From: Aminobacter aganoensis
Lineage (GTDB): Bacteria > Pseudomonadota > Alphaproteobacteria > Rhizobiales > Rhizobiaceae
Reading direction: 5' to 3'
Length of the DNA: 64,000 bases
Assembly: GCF_014206975.1 (NCBI RefSeq)
Contig: NZ_JACHOU010000018.1
Location: 31,989 to 95,988 of the forward strand
Shown here: positions 39,990 to 49,518 of the stretch, piece by piece
How the letters are laid out: each line of letters begins with the position of its first letter
How positions within the stretch are numbered: position 1 is the first letter of the stretch
The notes under the pieces: generated by a model
The model's input: only the letters and a program-made list of their open reading frames with translations
Database searches by the model: none
What the model was told of the DNA's origin: nothing
Made by a program: the position numbers and the translations under genes

Positions 39990-41456
39990 ATGTCTTTCCT
40001 GCTCGTCTTCGCCATCGTACTCGCAATCGGGCTGATCGCATTCGCGGTCGGCCGGCAAAGGGCGCGCGCGCAGGACGACGGTACGGTCAAGCCGCACTCG
40101 CGGGCGCATTACCACGGCTGGTTGGCGTTCCTGACCGGCGTCATCCCGGCCGTCCTGTTCCTGGCTGCGTGGGACATCGGCGCCAGCGCCTATCTGAACA
40201 GCCACATCCATGCCGCCCTGCCTGCCGACGTCGCCGACGGAACGGTGGCGCATGAAGACCTCGCGGCGGGCCTGGTCAAAAGCCTTGCCAGCGGCATGCG
40301 CCGGCTCGACAGCCAGACGCTTGCCGCATTGCCCCAGACTTTCGCCGAATTGCAGCCGATGCTCGCCGCAAAGGGCGTGGCGCTGGCGCCCGACACGCAG
40401 GACTACATGATCCCGATCGCCGCGGACGCCAACCGCGTCTCCGATCGCCTCGACATGATCGTCGCGGTCGTTTCGATCGGGCTGGTCCTGATCGGTTCGG
40501 TCTACGGCCTCAGCCGCATCACGCCGCGCGGCAGGGCACGCAACCACGTCGAGAAGGTGATGCTGTGGAGCCTGCTCGGCGCCTCGACGCTGGCCATCCT
40601 GACGACGATCGGCATCGTGCTGTCGATGCTGTTCCAGACGATAGCGTTCTTCGAGAAGATCCCGCTGACCAACTTCTTCTTCGGGACGGTCTGGGACCCG
40701 CGTTTCGCAGCCGCCGGTTCCGGTGGCGCGGAGGGCCAGTTCGGCCTGATCCCGCTGCTTGCCGGCACGCTCTACATCGCCTTCGTGGCACTGCTGGTCG
40801 CAGTGCCGATCGGCCTGATGTCGGCGGTCTACATGTCGGAATACGCGGCACCCAAGGTGCGGGCCGTGGTCAAGCCGGCGCTCGAGCTGCTCGCCGGCAT
40901 CCCGACCATCGTCTACGGTATCTTCGCGCTCGTCACGCTCGGGCCGTTCCTGCGCGACATCAGCGCGGCGCTCGCCGGCGGCACACCGTTCATCCAGGCG
41001 CAGTCGATCCTGACCGCCGGCCTGGTGATGGGCGTCATGCTGATCCCGGTCGTCTCCTCGCTCTCCGACGACATCATCACCGCCGTGCCCCGCGCCATGC
41101 GCGACGGCTCGCTCGGCCTCGGCGCCACGCGCTCTGAAACGATCAAGCGCGTCATCCTCCCAGCCGCGCTGCCGGGCATCGTCGGCGCCATCCTGCTGAC
41201 CGCCTCGCGGGCCATCGGCGAAACGATGATCGTGGTGCTGGCGGCGGGCGTGGCGGCGAACCTGACGCTCAACCCGTTCGAGGCGATGACCACCATCACC
41301 GTCAAGATCGTCAACCAGCTGACCGGCGACCTCGAGTTCAACACGCCGCAGACGCTTGTCGCCTTCGCGCTCGGCATCACGCTCTTCGCGCTGACGCTGG
41401 TGATGAACATCGTCGCGCTTTACATCGTCCGGAAGTACCGGGAGCAGTACGAATGA
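39990..41456 (+). CDS. pstC: Phosphate ABC transporter permease PstC
   Basis: A 488-aa inner-membrane permease, longer than the about 320-aa E. coli PstC because of an N-terminal membrane pair and a periplasmic insert before the transport core (from about residue 220). The core has the ABC-coupling loop (TRSETIKRVILPAALPGIVG). Start ATG 39990 (MSFLLVFAIVLAIGLIAFAV). Overlaps pstA by 4 bp. Confidence 0.94.
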   Translation: MSFLLVFAIVLAIGLIAFAVGRQRARAQDDGTVKPHSRAHYHGWLAFLTGVIPAVLFLAAWDIGASAYLNSHIHAALPADVADGTVAHEDLAAGLVKSLASGMRRLDSQTLAALPQTFAELQPMLAAKGVALAPDTQDYMIPIAADANRVSDRLDMIVAVVSIGLVLIGSVYGLSRITPRGRARNHVEKVMLWSLLGASTLAILTTIGIVLSMLFQTIAFFEKIPLTNFFFGTVWDPRFAAAGSGGAEGQFGLIPLLAGTLYIAFVALLVAVPIGLMSAVYMSEYAAPKVRAVVKPALELLAGIPTIVYGIFALVTLGPFLRDISAALAGGTPFIQAQSILTAGLVMGVMLIPVVSSLSDDIITAVPRAMRDGSLGLGATRSETIKRVILPAALPGIVGAILLTASRAIGETMIVVLAAGVAANLTLNPFEAMTTITVKIVNQLTGDLEFNTPQTLVAFALGITLFALTLVMNIVALYIVRKYREQYE

Positions 41457-42769
41457 CCGATATCTCGCTCGACACGCTTGCTTCGCCCGCGGCTCGTCCG
41501 CGCCGCGACATTGGCCTCAAGAGGCGCTATGCCGCCGAACGCCGCTTCCGTCTCTACGGCGTGCTGGCGATCGCCGTCGGCCTGGCCTTCCTGGCGGTCA
41601 TGCTGACCACGATCGTCTCCAAGGGCTACACCGCCTTCTGGCAGACGACGGTGACGCTGGCGGTCCATTTCGACGAAAAGATCATCGATCCCGAGAACAA
41701 GCGGGCGACCGATCCAAACGTGCTGATCACGGCGAACTATCCCAAGCTGGCCGAGGCTGCGCTGATCGAAAAGCTCGGTATCGACCCGAGCGACCGCGCC
41801 ACCGTGCGCAAGCTCAAGGGCTTCCTGTCGGACGGCTCCCGCGTCCAGCTGCGCGCCATCGTCGCCGCCGATCCATCGGTCATCGGCACGACGCGCAACG
41901 TGGACATCCTGGCCGCGGCCAATCTCGACTCGGCCTACAAGGGCCAGATCGACCTCAACGTGCCGGAAAGCCGCCGCAAGGTGTCGGACCAGCAGGTCGA
42001 GTGGATGAACAAGCTCAAGGCCGAAGGCGTGATGGCCGAGCACTTCAACACCGGGCTGTTCAGCTACGGCGCGTCGAGCCGGCCGGAGACTTCGGGCGTC
42101 GGCGTTGCCCTGATCGGCTCGTTCTACATGATGGTGATCGTGCTTTTGCTGGCGCTGCCGATCGGCGTCGCGGCCTCGATCTATCTCGAGGAATTCGCCA
42201 AGAAGAGCCGCTTCACCGACCTGATCGAGGTCAACATCAACAACCTGGCCGCCGTGCCGTCGATCGTCTTCGGCCTGCTCGGCCTCGCCGTGTTCATCAA
42301 CTTCCTCGGCCTGCCGCGCTCGGCCTCCTTCGTCGGCGGCCTGGTGCTGACGCTGATGACGCTGCCGACCATCATCATCGCGACGCGCGCAGCCCTTGCC
42401 GCCGTGCCGCCGTCGATCCGCTCGGCAGCACTCGGCCTCGGCGCGTCGAAGATGCAGATGGTGTTCCAGCACATCCTGCCGCTGGCCGCCCCCGGCATCC
42501 TGACCGGCACGATCATCGGCCTGGCGCGTGCGCTCGGCGAGACGGCACCGCTGCTTTTGATCGGCATGGTTGCCTTCGTGGCCGACTATCCCAAGACGCC
42601 TTTCGACCCGGCGACGGCCCTGCCGGTGCAGATCTACATGTGGGCGAACGAGGCCGAGCGTGCCTTCGTCGAGCGCATGTCGGGCGCAATCATCATCCTT
42701 CTGATCTTCCTGATGGCCATGAACATCGTCGCCATCGTCCTCCGCCGCCGCTTCGAGCGTCGCTGGTAG
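41453..42769 (+). CDS. pstA: Phosphate ABC transporter permease PstA
   Basis: A 438-aa permease with a long N-terminal extension (two-arginine-rich cytoplasmic end, first membrane helix at about 35-60, then a periplasmic insert to about 220) and the coupling loop (LGASKMQMVFQHILPLAAPG). Both Pst permeases here carry extended N-termini, as in other Rhizobiales. Its start overlaps the pstC stop. Confidence 0.94.
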   Translation: MTDISLDTLASPAARPRRDIGLKRRYAAERRFRLYGVLAIAVGLAFLAVMLTTIVSKGYTAFWQTTVTLAVHFDEKIIDPENKRATDPNVLITANYPKLAEAALIEKLGIDPSDRATVRKLKGFLSDGSRVQLRAIVAADPSVIGTTRNVDILAAANLDSAYKGQIDLNVPESRRKVSDQQVEWMNKLKAEGVMAEHFNTGLFSYGASSRPETSGVGVALIGSFYMMVIVLLLALPIGVAASIYLEEFAKKSRFTDLIEVNINNLAAVPSIVFGLLGLAVFINFLGLPRSASFVGGLVLTLMTLPTIIIATRAALAAVPPSIRSAALGLGASKMQMVFQHILPLAAPGILTGTIIGLARALGETAPLLLIGMVAFVADYPKTPFDPATALPVQIYMWANEAERAFVERMSGAIIILLIFLMAMNIVAIVLRRRFERRW

Positions 42770-42793
42770 GGCATGGACAAGGAGCATCCTGCT

Positions 42794-43615
42794 ATGAACA
42801 TCATGACCGAGAAATCCCTCGAAGACGCGGTGAATGCCGAGATGAACAGACCCAACGAACCCATCAAGATGCGTGGCGACCAGGTCACCGTTCACTATGG
42901 CGACAAGCAGGCGCTGTTCGGCGTCAACCTCGACGTCCGGCAGAACCAGGTGACGGCGCTGATCGGCCCTTCGGGCTGCGGCAAGTCGACCTTCCTGCGC
43001 TGCCTCAACCGCATGAACGACACCATCGACAGCGCGCGTGTCGGCGGCAAGATCACCCTCGACAGCGAAGACATCTACGATCCCAAGATCGACGTCGTCG
43101 AGCTGCGCGCCCGCGTCGGCATGGTGTTCCAGAAGCCAAATCCGTTTCCCAAGTCGATCTACGAGAACGTCGCCTACGGCCCGCGCATCCACGGCCTCGC
43201 CAAGAACAAGGCCGAGCTAGACGAGATCGTCGAGAAGAGCCTGCAGAAGGCGGCGCTTTGGAACGAAGCCAAGGACCGTCTCAACGAGCCGGGCACCGGT
43301 CTTTCAGGCGGCCAGCAGCAGCGCCTGTGCATCGCCCGCGCCATCGCGGTTGCGCCCGAGGTGATCCTGATGGACGAGCCGTGCTCGGCGCTCGACCCGA
43401 TCGCCACCGCCAAGGTGGAGGAGCTGATCGACGAGCTGCGCGAGAACTACACCATCGTCATCGTGACGCACTCGATGCAGCAGGCGGCGCGCGTGTCGCA
43501 GCGCACGGCGATGTTCCATCTCGGCTACCTGGTCGAGGAAGGGCCGACGGACAAGATGTTCACCAACCCTGACGACAAGCGGACGCAGGACTACATCACC
43601 GGCCGTTTCGGCTGA
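42794..43615 (+). CDS. pstB: Phosphate ABC transporter ATPase PstB
   Basis: A 273-aa ABC ATPase: Walker [10 protein letters not shown], PstB-typical [10 protein letters not shown], the Q-loop, signature [14 protein letters not shown], Walker [12 protein letters not shown] and the H-loop VTHS. Start ATG 42794 is preceded by AAGGAG; an in-frame ATG at 42773 lies 3 bp after the pstA stop. Energises phosphate import with PstC/PstA. Confidence 0.95.
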   Translation: MNIMTEKSLEDAVNAEMNRPNEPIKMRGDQVTVHYGDKQALFGVNLDVRQNQVTALIGPSGCGKSTFLRCLNRMNDTIDSARVGGKITLDSEDIYDPKIDVVELRARVGMVFQKPNPFPKSIYENVAYGPRIHGLAKNKAELDEIVEKSLQKAALWNEAKDRLNEPGTGLSGGQQQRLCIARAIAVAPEVILMDEPCSALDPIATAKVEELIDELRENYTIVIVTHSMQQAARVSQRTAMFHLGYLVEEGPTDKMFTNPDDKRTQDYITGRFG

Positions 43616-43655
43616 GCGATAGCAGCTCCGACCAGCACCAGACGAGGAACACATC

Positions 43656-44360
43656 ATGGGCGAGCACACAGTCCGGTCCTTCGACGAAGAATTGAAACAT
43701 GTCGACCAGGTCATCCGCGACATGGGCGACCTGGCCGGCGCAATGGTGGCAGGTGCGATCCGCGCGCTGCTTTCGTCGGACCAGGCGTTGGCGCAGAACG
43801 TCGTCGCCGACGACACGATCATGGATGCCAAGCAGCGCGAACTCGACAACAGCGCGATCACGCTGATCGCCAAGCGCCAGCCGATGGCGCAGGATCTTCG
43901 CGCGGTGGTCGGCGCCATCCGCATGGCCGGCGATCTCGAACGCATCGGCGACCTGGCCAAGAACATCGCCAAGCGTGTCGGCGCCGTCGGCCAGTCGCCG
44001 ACGCCGCGCAACCTTTCGCACTCCATCGACGCGATGGCGCAGCTGGTACTCGGCCAGGTCCGGGGCGTGGTCGATCTCTATGTCGCGCGCCAGGCCGAAG
44101 GCCTGAAGGAACTGCGCGCCGACGACCAGAAGATCGACATCCAGTACACTGCAGTGTTTCGCGAACTGCTGACGTACATGATGGAAGATCCGCGCAACAT
44201 CACCGCCTGCACGCATCTGCTGTTCTGCGCCAAGAACCTCGAGCGCATCGGCGACCATGTCACCAACGTCGCCGAGAACGCCTATTTCGTGGTCACCGGC
44301 ACGCAGTTGCCGCTCAACCGCCCGAAGGTGGACGAGACCACGACGGCCGTGTCGGCCTGA
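43656..44360 (+). CDS. phoU: Phosphate signalling regulator PhoU
   Basis: A 234-aa protein of two three-helix PhoU repeats ([47 protein letters not shown]-type second repeat with [17 protein letters not shown]). It mediates signal transfer between the Pst transporter and the Pho kinase and limits uptake. It begins 40 bp after pstB. Confidence 0.95.
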   Translation: MGEHTVRSFDEELKHVDQVIRDMGDLAGAMVAGAIRALLSSDQALAQNVVADDTIMDAKQRELDNSAITLIAKRQPMAQDLRAVVGAIRMAGDLERIGDLAKNIAKRVGAVGQSPTPRNLSHSIDAMAQLVLGQVRGVVDLYVARQAEGLKELRADDQKIDIQYTAVFRELLTYMMEDPRNITACTHLLFCAKNLERIGDHVTNVAENAYFVVTGTQLPLNRPKVDETTTAVSA

Positions 44361-44458
44361 AGACTTCCGAAACCGCATGCGTTTGGCGCGGGGGCGCTGC
44401 ATAGCTTAAATCAACGCACGGGCCCGACAGGGCCGTGCGCCAGGACAAGGTACAGGCG

Positions 44459-45148
44459 ATGATCGCTCCAAAGGTCATGGTCGTTGAAGACGAAGAGCCG
44501 CTGGGCGTGCTGCTTCGCTACAATCTCGAATCCGAAGGTTACCAGGTCGAGGTGGTCACCCGTGGCGACGAGGCGGAAATCCGTCTCCAGGAAAACGTGC
44601 CGGATCTTTTGGTGCTCGACTGGATGGTGCCGGCGCTGTCCGGCATCGAACTGTGCCGCAGGCTGAGGATGCGGCCGGAAACCGAGCGGCTGCCGATCAT
44701 CATGCTGACGGCGCGTGGCGAGGAGAGCGACCGGGTGCGCGGCCTGTCGACAGGTGCCGACGACTATCTGGTCAAGCCGTTCTCGACGCCGGAGTTCATG
44801 GCACGGGTCAAGGCGCTGCTGCGCCGGGCGAAGCCCGAGGTGCTGTCGTCCATCCTCAAGGTCGGCGACATCATGCTCGACCGCGAGTCGCACCGGGTCT
44901 ACCGCAAGAAAAGCGAGATCAAGCTCGGGCCGACCGAGTTCCGCCTGCTCGAATTCATGATGCGGCATCCGGGGCGGGTGTTCTCGCGGAGCCAACTGCT
45001 CGACAATGTCTGGGGCGAGACGATCTACATCGACGAGCGCACGGTCGACGTGCATGTCGGGCGCCTGCGCAAGGCGGTCAACACCGGGCGCATGCCCGAC
45101 GTGATCCGCACCATTCGCGGCGCCGGCTACGCCATCCGCGAGGACTAG
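44459..45148 (+). CDS. phoB: Phosphate response regulator PhoB
   Basis: A 229-aa OmpR/PhoB-type regulator: receiver with VVEDEEPLG, phospho-Asp in VLDWMVP and Lys in YLVKPFS; winged-helix domain with ERTVDVHVGRLRKAV and VIRTIRGAGYAI. Start ATG 44459 is the classical MIAPKVMVVEDEE; a GTG at 44435 is in frame. Expected to bind the PHO box upstream of pstS. No phoR is visible in the window. Confidence 0.95.
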   Translation: MIAPKVMVVEDEEPLGVLLRYNLESEGYQVEVVTRGDEAEIRLQENVPDLLVLDWMVPALSGIELCRRLRMRPETERLPIIMLTARGEESDRVRGLSTGADDYLVKPFSTPEFMARVKALLRRAKPEVLSSILKVGDIMLDRESHRVYRKKSEIKLGPTEFRLLEFMMRHPGRVFSRSQLLDNVWGETIYIDERTVDVHVGRLRKAVNTGRMPDVIRTIRGAGYAIRED

Positions 45149-45286
45149 CAGTCGGCGTCGCCGTTCGTGCCCATCGCTGCGCCGGCAAGGTGGTAGCCCG
45201 GCCGCATGGCGCCAGATCATGACGGTTCGTCTGCGTCGCGATGCCTGGTTCGCCGCCATTGCAAAAAACCTTCTGGCGACAGGATA

Positions 45287-45305
45287 GTTGTTCTGAAAGA
45301 ACAAC
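45287..45305. promoter_or_regulatory. Perfect short palindrome downstream of phoB
   Basis: GTTGTTCT (45287-45294) and AGAACAAC (45298-45305) with a 3-base loop. It lies in the 45149-45375 gap between phoB and the next gene; it could be a terminator remnant for phoB or an operator for the gene at 45376. No T-run follows. Confidence 0.45.
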
Positions 45306-45375
45306 TGGTGATCCGTGATGCTGATGAGAATCTTTCTCAGAAACGGTAGTTTAAAAGGCCATAGATGACGTTTTC

Positions 45376-45777
45376 GTGATGTCATCGATATCAAAAATTG
45401 TCCATTTTCATGCTAGCTGGCGCCTCGTGCGCAACTTTGTCTCGGCCATTGTTCTGGTGCTGGTCACCATGCTTTACGGACTGCCCTTAGAGCGGGCAGC
45501 GGCCACAGGCATGAACATTGGCGAACTGCCGGGGACAACCGCACAGGCGGAAGCTGCCGCCGGGCACAACGCGTGCCTGCCGTCGCCGGAGCACTGCGCC
45601 GGCGAGACTTCCGACGAACGCGGACCTAGCACGCATTGCCTGGGCGACTGCCCTGCGTGGCAGGCGCGTATCGAGCTTGCCACGCCGATCCGCACGACGC
45701 TTAGGAAGCTGCTTCCAGATTCCATGCCGCGTCGCGTGGCGAACGTATCGCTCCTTCGGCCTCCCATCGCCGCCTGA
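45376..45777 (+). CDS. Small unknown protein with membrane/signal segment
   Basis: A 133-aa protein with a hydrophobic N-terminal segment (RNFVSAIVLVLVTMLYGLPL) and a polar remainder with a Cys cluster (NACLPSPEHCAGETSDERGP STHCLGDCPAW). The four-Cys pattern suggests disulfides or metal binding after export. No family recognised. It may begin the operon leading to the L,D-transpeptidase. Confidence 0.6.
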   Translation: MMSSISKIVHFHASWRLVRNFVSAIVLVLVTMLYGLPLERAAATGMNIGELPGTTAQAEAAAGHNACLPSPEHCAGETSDERGPSTHCLGDCPAWQARIELATPIRTTLRKLLPDSMPRRVANVSLLRPPIAA

Positions 45778-45965
45778 TTTCCGACCGTTCGGCCCTCGCA
45801 CCGGCGAGGCCGCCCGAAATCAGTTGCGATGAGGAGACGGATGATCTTCCCGAAGAATTCTTGCGCCTGGGCCAGGCCCGAGCGCGTCCGCCATATCGGC
45901 GTCACGGGCCGGCGTTGCCGCCAGCCCGCCAGGCGCCGGCGCGCCTCATCAGCGGCAACCGCGAC

Positions 45966-46112
45966 ATGATGAGCGCCCGCACGCATGAGCCGTCACCGGT
46001 CGGTGGACCGGTGCCGAGCGGCTGCGTGCACGTGATCAACGACCGCGTCATCGACCTCCCTGACGGCGTGTCGCCCGAAATACAGGAAATGGTTCCAGGA
46101 GACTGCCAATGA
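45966..46112 (+). pseudogene. Remnant of an L,D-transpeptidase C-terminus
   Basis: A 48-codon frame whose PVPSGCVHVINDRVIDLPDG segment aligns with the YkuD active-site region of the intact neighbour (AVSSGCVRLMNQDIIDLYER), including the catalytic Cys context but with the Arg after the Cys-Val replaced by His. It also has RTHEPSPVG aligned with HGTPEYWTVG. Nothing upstream supplies the rest of the domain. It overlaps the next gene's start (ATGA), so it may still be translated as a leader. The frame extends upstream to 45861 without domain content. Confidence 0.5.
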
Positions 46113-46915
46113 CTACGGATACTTTTGAAACGAACGCCGCGGACGCCGCGCCGGTGCCAGGAGGTGGCTCCGCATTGAGCCGCCGGCGGTTTCTCGTCGG
46201 CGTAGCCGGGCTGGGGACGCTTGGCGTGTCCGGCTGCGTCAGCACCCAGCAAGCGGCCGTGCCGGCCGCAGTCGCGCCGGTCAAGAAGGCACCGCCGGTC
46301 ATCGACAGCAATGCCCTGGCGCTGTACGGCCCGCTGCCGAACGAGAAGTTCCCCATTGCTGCAATCGACCTGACCAAGGTGCCGAGCAAGTTCTACCGGC
46401 AACAGGTCGACTACGTCACCGAGGAACCGGTCGGAACGCTGGTCGTCGACACGGACAATTTCTACCTCTACCTCGTCCAGCCGGACGGCAAGGCCATGCG
46501 TTACGGCGTCGGGCTCGGCCGGGCCGGCTTCACCTGGGCGGGAAGGGGCCGCATCGGCTGGAAACAGGAATGGCCGAAATGGACGCCGCCGGACGAGATG
46601 ATCGCGCGCCAGCCGAGCCTCGCCCGGTGGGGCGCCGACAGGGGCGGCATGCCACCCGGCCTGACAAATCCGCTGGGGTCGCGGGCGCTCTACGTGTTCC
46701 AGGGCAAGGTCGATACGCTCTATCGCGTTCATGGAACGCCGGAATACTGGACCGTCGGCAAGGCGGTCTCGAGCGGCTGCGTCCGCCTGATGAACCAGGA
46801 CATCATCGACCTGTATGAACGGGTGCCGAGCCAGTCTCCGATCCTCGTGCTGGGCGATCCGACCCAACCCCATTCGCATGAGGTCGCCGGCAGCGCTCCG
46901 CAAGCCGCGGGCTGA
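46109..46915 (+). CDS. Tat-exported L,D-transpeptidase (YkuD family)
   Basis: A 268-aa enzyme that forms 3-3 cross-links or attaches proteins to peptidoglycan. The N-terminus has a twin-arginine signal and lipobox (SRRRFLVGVAGLGTLGVSGC), so it is probably a lipoprotein. The YkuD domain (about 105-250) ends with the catalytic motif YRVHGTPEYWTVGKAVSSGC, His and Cys being catalytic, then VRLMNQDIIDLYERV. Rhizobia carry many paralogues; the substrate role is not assignable. Confidence 0.9.
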   Translation: MTTDTFETNAADAAPVPGGGSALSRRRFLVGVAGLGTLGVSGCVSTQQAAVPAAVAPVKKAPPVIDSNALALYGPLPNEKFPIAAIDLTKVPSKFYRQQVDYVTEEPVGTLVVDTDNFYLYLVQPDGKAMRYGVGLGRAGFTWAGRGRIGWKQEWPKWTPPDEMIARQPSLARWGADRGGMPPGLTNPLGSRALYVFQGKVDTLYRVHGTPEYWTVGKAVSSGCVRLMNQDIIDLYERVPSQSPILVLGDPTQPHSHEVAGSAPQAAG

Positions 46916-46990
46916 TGCAGCGGCCATCCCGACAGGTTCCCGCCGGACGGCGTGCGAAGCGCCGTCCGGCCAAGCTGGAGCAGAGACGAC

Positions 46991-47458
46991 ATGAGTGACC
47001 GCATCATCGACCTCGCGCCGCCAGGGCCATGGCATGGCGGTGCCGTTCTCAAGGGAGTGGCCATGGCCATCCTGAGCTTTGCCGCGCTGGGCACCGTCTC
47101 GGCGCTCTGGGACAATCCGCTGTTTGTCCGGATGACCCCCATCGCGGGATGGGAACTGCCTGCCTTGGCGGTCCTGTCGGCGCTCTCGGGGCTCTACGTT
47201 GCCGTGCGACGCCCCTTCTGTTCGGCCCGCCGGGCGGGCGCCGGCGGCGTGGCGGGCTTCATCGGCATCGCATGCCCGACCTGCAACAAACTGCTCATGC
47301 TGCTGTTCGGAGGCGAATTGCTGATGACCTGGTTCGACCCGATCCGGCCATTGATTGCAGCACTTGGCATTGCGCTTCTTGCCATTGCGTCATGGCATGA
47401 AATGCGGGCTCGCCGCGCGGACCATGCAGACGCAACGCAATTGGAGTTTCCGAAGTGA
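46991..47458 (+). CDS. Multi-span inner-membrane protein of unknown function
   Basis: A 155-aa protein with about four membrane segments and a GIACPTCNKLLMLLFGGELL motif whose CPTC pair resembles thiol/metal-binding motifs. Start ATG 46991. It is coupled to the next gene by a 4-bp overlap, suggesting partnership with the ferric-reductase-like protein. Confidence 0.75.
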   Translation: MSDRIIDLAPPGPWHGGAVLKGVAMAILSFAALGTVSALWDNPLFVRMTPIAGWELPALAVLSALSGLYVAVRRPFCSARRAGAGGVAGFIGIACPTCNKLLMLLFGGELLMTWFDPIRPLIAALGIALLAIASWHEMRARRADHADATQLEFPK

Positions 47459-48171
47459 CCGTCCCCGCCGCGCGCGCCGACCGGCCCGTTGCCTTTGCCT
47501 GGCGCCGGACGCTGCTGCGCCATGTCGTGGTCATCGGCCTTTCGGCGGCGCTGGTCTACGCGTTCGCCCTCGTGCACGGGCAGTGGAGCCCGATGCACAG
47601 ATGGAATCGCGCATTCGCGGACGCATCGCTGGCGATGCTGGCGATCACCATGTCGATCGGGCCAGTCTCGCGCCTGTGGCCCTTCTTGCTGCGAATAGTC
47701 GCCTATCGGCGCGAGACCGGCGTCCATGCGACGCTTCTGGCGACTGTGCATACGGTGGTCATCCTCGGCGGTTGGGTCGAGTGGGATCTTGCGCGGCTCT
47801 TCGGCCTCGAAATCGTGCCGCAGACGGGCGAGTATGTGATGTTCCAGCATGGCTTCGGCCTTGCCAACGTGCTCGGCATTGCCGCGCTGGCCTATGCGCT
47901 CATGCTCATGCTGACCTCGAACGACCGCTCGATCCGGCTGCTTGGTTCCCCGGTGTGGAAGTTCCTGCAGAACGGCGCAGCGGTGCTGTGGGGGCTGGCC
48001 GTGCTGCACACGGGCTATTTCCTGTTCATGCACTTCCTGAGTTTCCATCGCCAGACGCCCGAGCCGAACCCGCTGCAATGGCCGTTCGTGACGGCGGTGC
48101 TGTCGGTGCTCTTGCTGCGCGCTGCGGCCTTCCTTTCAACCTGGAGCAGGAAGAGAAACAGCGCCCGCTGA
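47455..48171 (+). CDS. Ferric-reductase-like transmembrane protein
   Basis: A 238-aa membrane protein of the FRE/YedZ-like haem b class: about six spans, with His residues in LHxxxHxxx-type positions (VHATLLATVHTVVILGGWVE, FQHGFGLANVLGI, LHTGYFLFMHFLSF) that could coordinate haem. It has no flavin or NAD-binding domain, like MsrQ-type quinol-linked partners. Its partner is unknown; the CPTC protein is coupled upstream. Confidence 0.75.
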   Translation: MTVPAARADRPVAFAWRRTLLRHVVVIGLSAALVYAFALVHGQWSPMHRWNRAFADASLAMLAITMSIGPVSRLWPFLLRIVAYRRETGVHATLLATVHTVVILGGWVEWDLARLFGLEIVPQTGEYVMFQHGFGLANVLGIAALAYALMLMLTSNDRSIRLLGSPVWKFLQNGAAVLWGLAVLHTGYFLFMHFLSFHRQTPEPNPLQWPFVTAVLSVLLLRAAAFLSTWSRKRNSAR

Positions 48172-48175
48172 CGGC

Positions 48176-48280
48176 TAGAGTGTTTCCGCTTTTCTTCGAA
48201 ACGCGAAAACGCTCTATGCTCTTGTTTTTGCGCAATTCCGGACGGAAAACCGCTGCACACTTTTCCTGGAATTGCTCTAG
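48176..48280. repeat. Rhizobial intergenic palindromic repeat
   Basis: Two successive imperfect hairpins: TAGAGTGTTTCCGC (48176-48189) with GCGAAAACGCTCTA (48203-48216), and GCAATTCCGGACGGAAAA (48232-48249) with TTTTCCTGGAATTGC (48261-48275), ending CTAG. The unit resembles a family dispersed through Mesorhizobium-type genomes. It covers the end of the ROK gene (stop at 48277-48279). Confidence 0.7.
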
Positions 48281-49518
48281 GCGACGTCGGTCGCAGGCTG
48301 TCGCGACGCCGGGCCTGCGGCGAAGATTTCCTGGTCGACATGGAGCAGGGCGCGCATCATCGCGCCCTCGCGCTTGAGCGGAACCTCGTTGGGCTCGGTG
48401 TCGAACGAGATCGCCTTCGAGTGCAGGCCGCCGGCGGTCTTGGCGATGGCCGACAGCACATGCGGCTCCATCAGGTCGAACGCCGTGGCGCCGACACCGA
48501 CGAAGGCGAGCGGTGCTGGATCGAACAGGGCGAACATCGAGCCGAGGCCGAAGCCGATGGCCTCGCCCGCCTTGCGGAAGGCTTCGCGCTCGGGACCGTC
48601 ATGGTCGCGGGCCGCATCGGCGAGAGCGGTGATGTCGTCGTCGGAGAGGTCGGCCAGCGGCTCGGCATTCTCGTCGCCCAGCCTGGCGTTGCGCCAGATG
48701 GCATAGTTGCCGGCATAGGCCTCGATGCAGCCGCGGCGACCGCAGCGGCAGAGCGCGCCGTCGGGGCGGTGGATCATATGGCCGAATTCGGCGCCGGACG
48801 ACTGGGTGCCGGTAAACAACTCGCCCTTGATGACGAGGCCCATGCCGATGCCGTGCGACAGGAGGATGGCGATGAAGTCGTCGCGATAGCGGAGGGGATC
48901 GCGCCAGCGCAGGGCCTCGGCGATCATGTTGCAGTCGTTCTCCACCGTCACCGGCACGCCGAACTCCTGTTCGAGGCGATCGGCGAAGGGGATGTCGTCG
49001 TGCCGGGTGATCGGCGACCACAGCAGCTTGCGCGAGCCGGAATCGGTGATGCCCTGGACCGCGATCGCAATGCGCAGGACGGGCCCGGCGGAGGTGTCGG
49101 CGCCGTCGATCAGGCGCCGGATCATGGCGATGCATTCGCTGACCAGCGCCTCGGCGGGCATGCGCTGGGTGACCAGCCGCCGGGTGTCCTCGGCCATGGT
49201 GTTGCCGGCATAGTCGATGACCGCGGCCGAAAGGCTGTTGAGCGAAAGCACGACGGCAACGATGGACGCCGCCCTGGGTTCGAGCGCCAGCGCGACCTGC
49301 GGCCGGCCGCGCTTCATGGCGGCCGGTTCGAAGCCCTTGGCTTCGGCAAGGATGCCCTCGGCGATGAGGTCGGAGGAGATGGTCGATATCGTGGAATGGC
49401 TGAGGCCGGTGGTCGCTGCAATCTCCGTGCGCGAAGGCTGGCTGGCGCGGCGAACTGCGGATATAACCATAGCTCGATTGCGTCGTCTCAGATCGTCGTG
49501 ACGTATGCCGACCGACAT
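48277..49518 (-). CDS. ROK-family transcriptional regulator (XylR/NagC type)
   Basis: A 413-aa ROK protein: N-terminal winged helix (NRAMVISAVRRASQPSRTEI AATTGLSHSTIST), then the sugar-kinase-like domain with GxGIGMGLVIKGELFTG and the zinc motif CRCGRRGCIEAYAG. It lies divergent to xylF, whose promoter is flanked by two palindromes; it probably represses the xyl operon and is released by the pentose. Confidence 0.9.
   Translation of the reverse strand: MSVGIRHDDLRRRNRAMVISAVRRASQPSRTEIAATTGLSHSTISTISSDLIAEGILAEAKGFEPAAMKRGRPQVALALEPRAASIVAVVLSLNSLSAAVIDYAGNTMAEDTRRLVTQRMPAEALVSECIAMIRRLIDGADTSAGPVLRIAIAVQGITDSGSRKLLWSPITRHDDIPFADRLEQEFGVPVTVENDCNMIAEALRWRDPLRYRDDFIAILLSHGIGMGLVIKGELFTGTQSSGAEFGHMIHRPDGALCRCGRRGCIEAYAGNYAIWRNARLGDENAEPLADLSDDDITALADAARDHDGPEREAFRKAGEAIGFGLGSMFALFDPAPLAFVGVGATAFDLMEPHVLSAIAKTAGGLHSKAISFDTEPNEVPLKREGAMMRALLHVDQEIFAAGPASRQPATDVA

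Noticed and set aside
41420..43192. 590-codon minus-strand frame over pstA/pstB
   Set aside because: Antisense shadow of conserved transporter genes.
45861..45965. N-terminal part of an L,D-transpeptidase upstream of the remnant
   Set aside because: None of the three frames in this stretch shows YkuD-domain sequence, so only the C-terminal fragment is reported.
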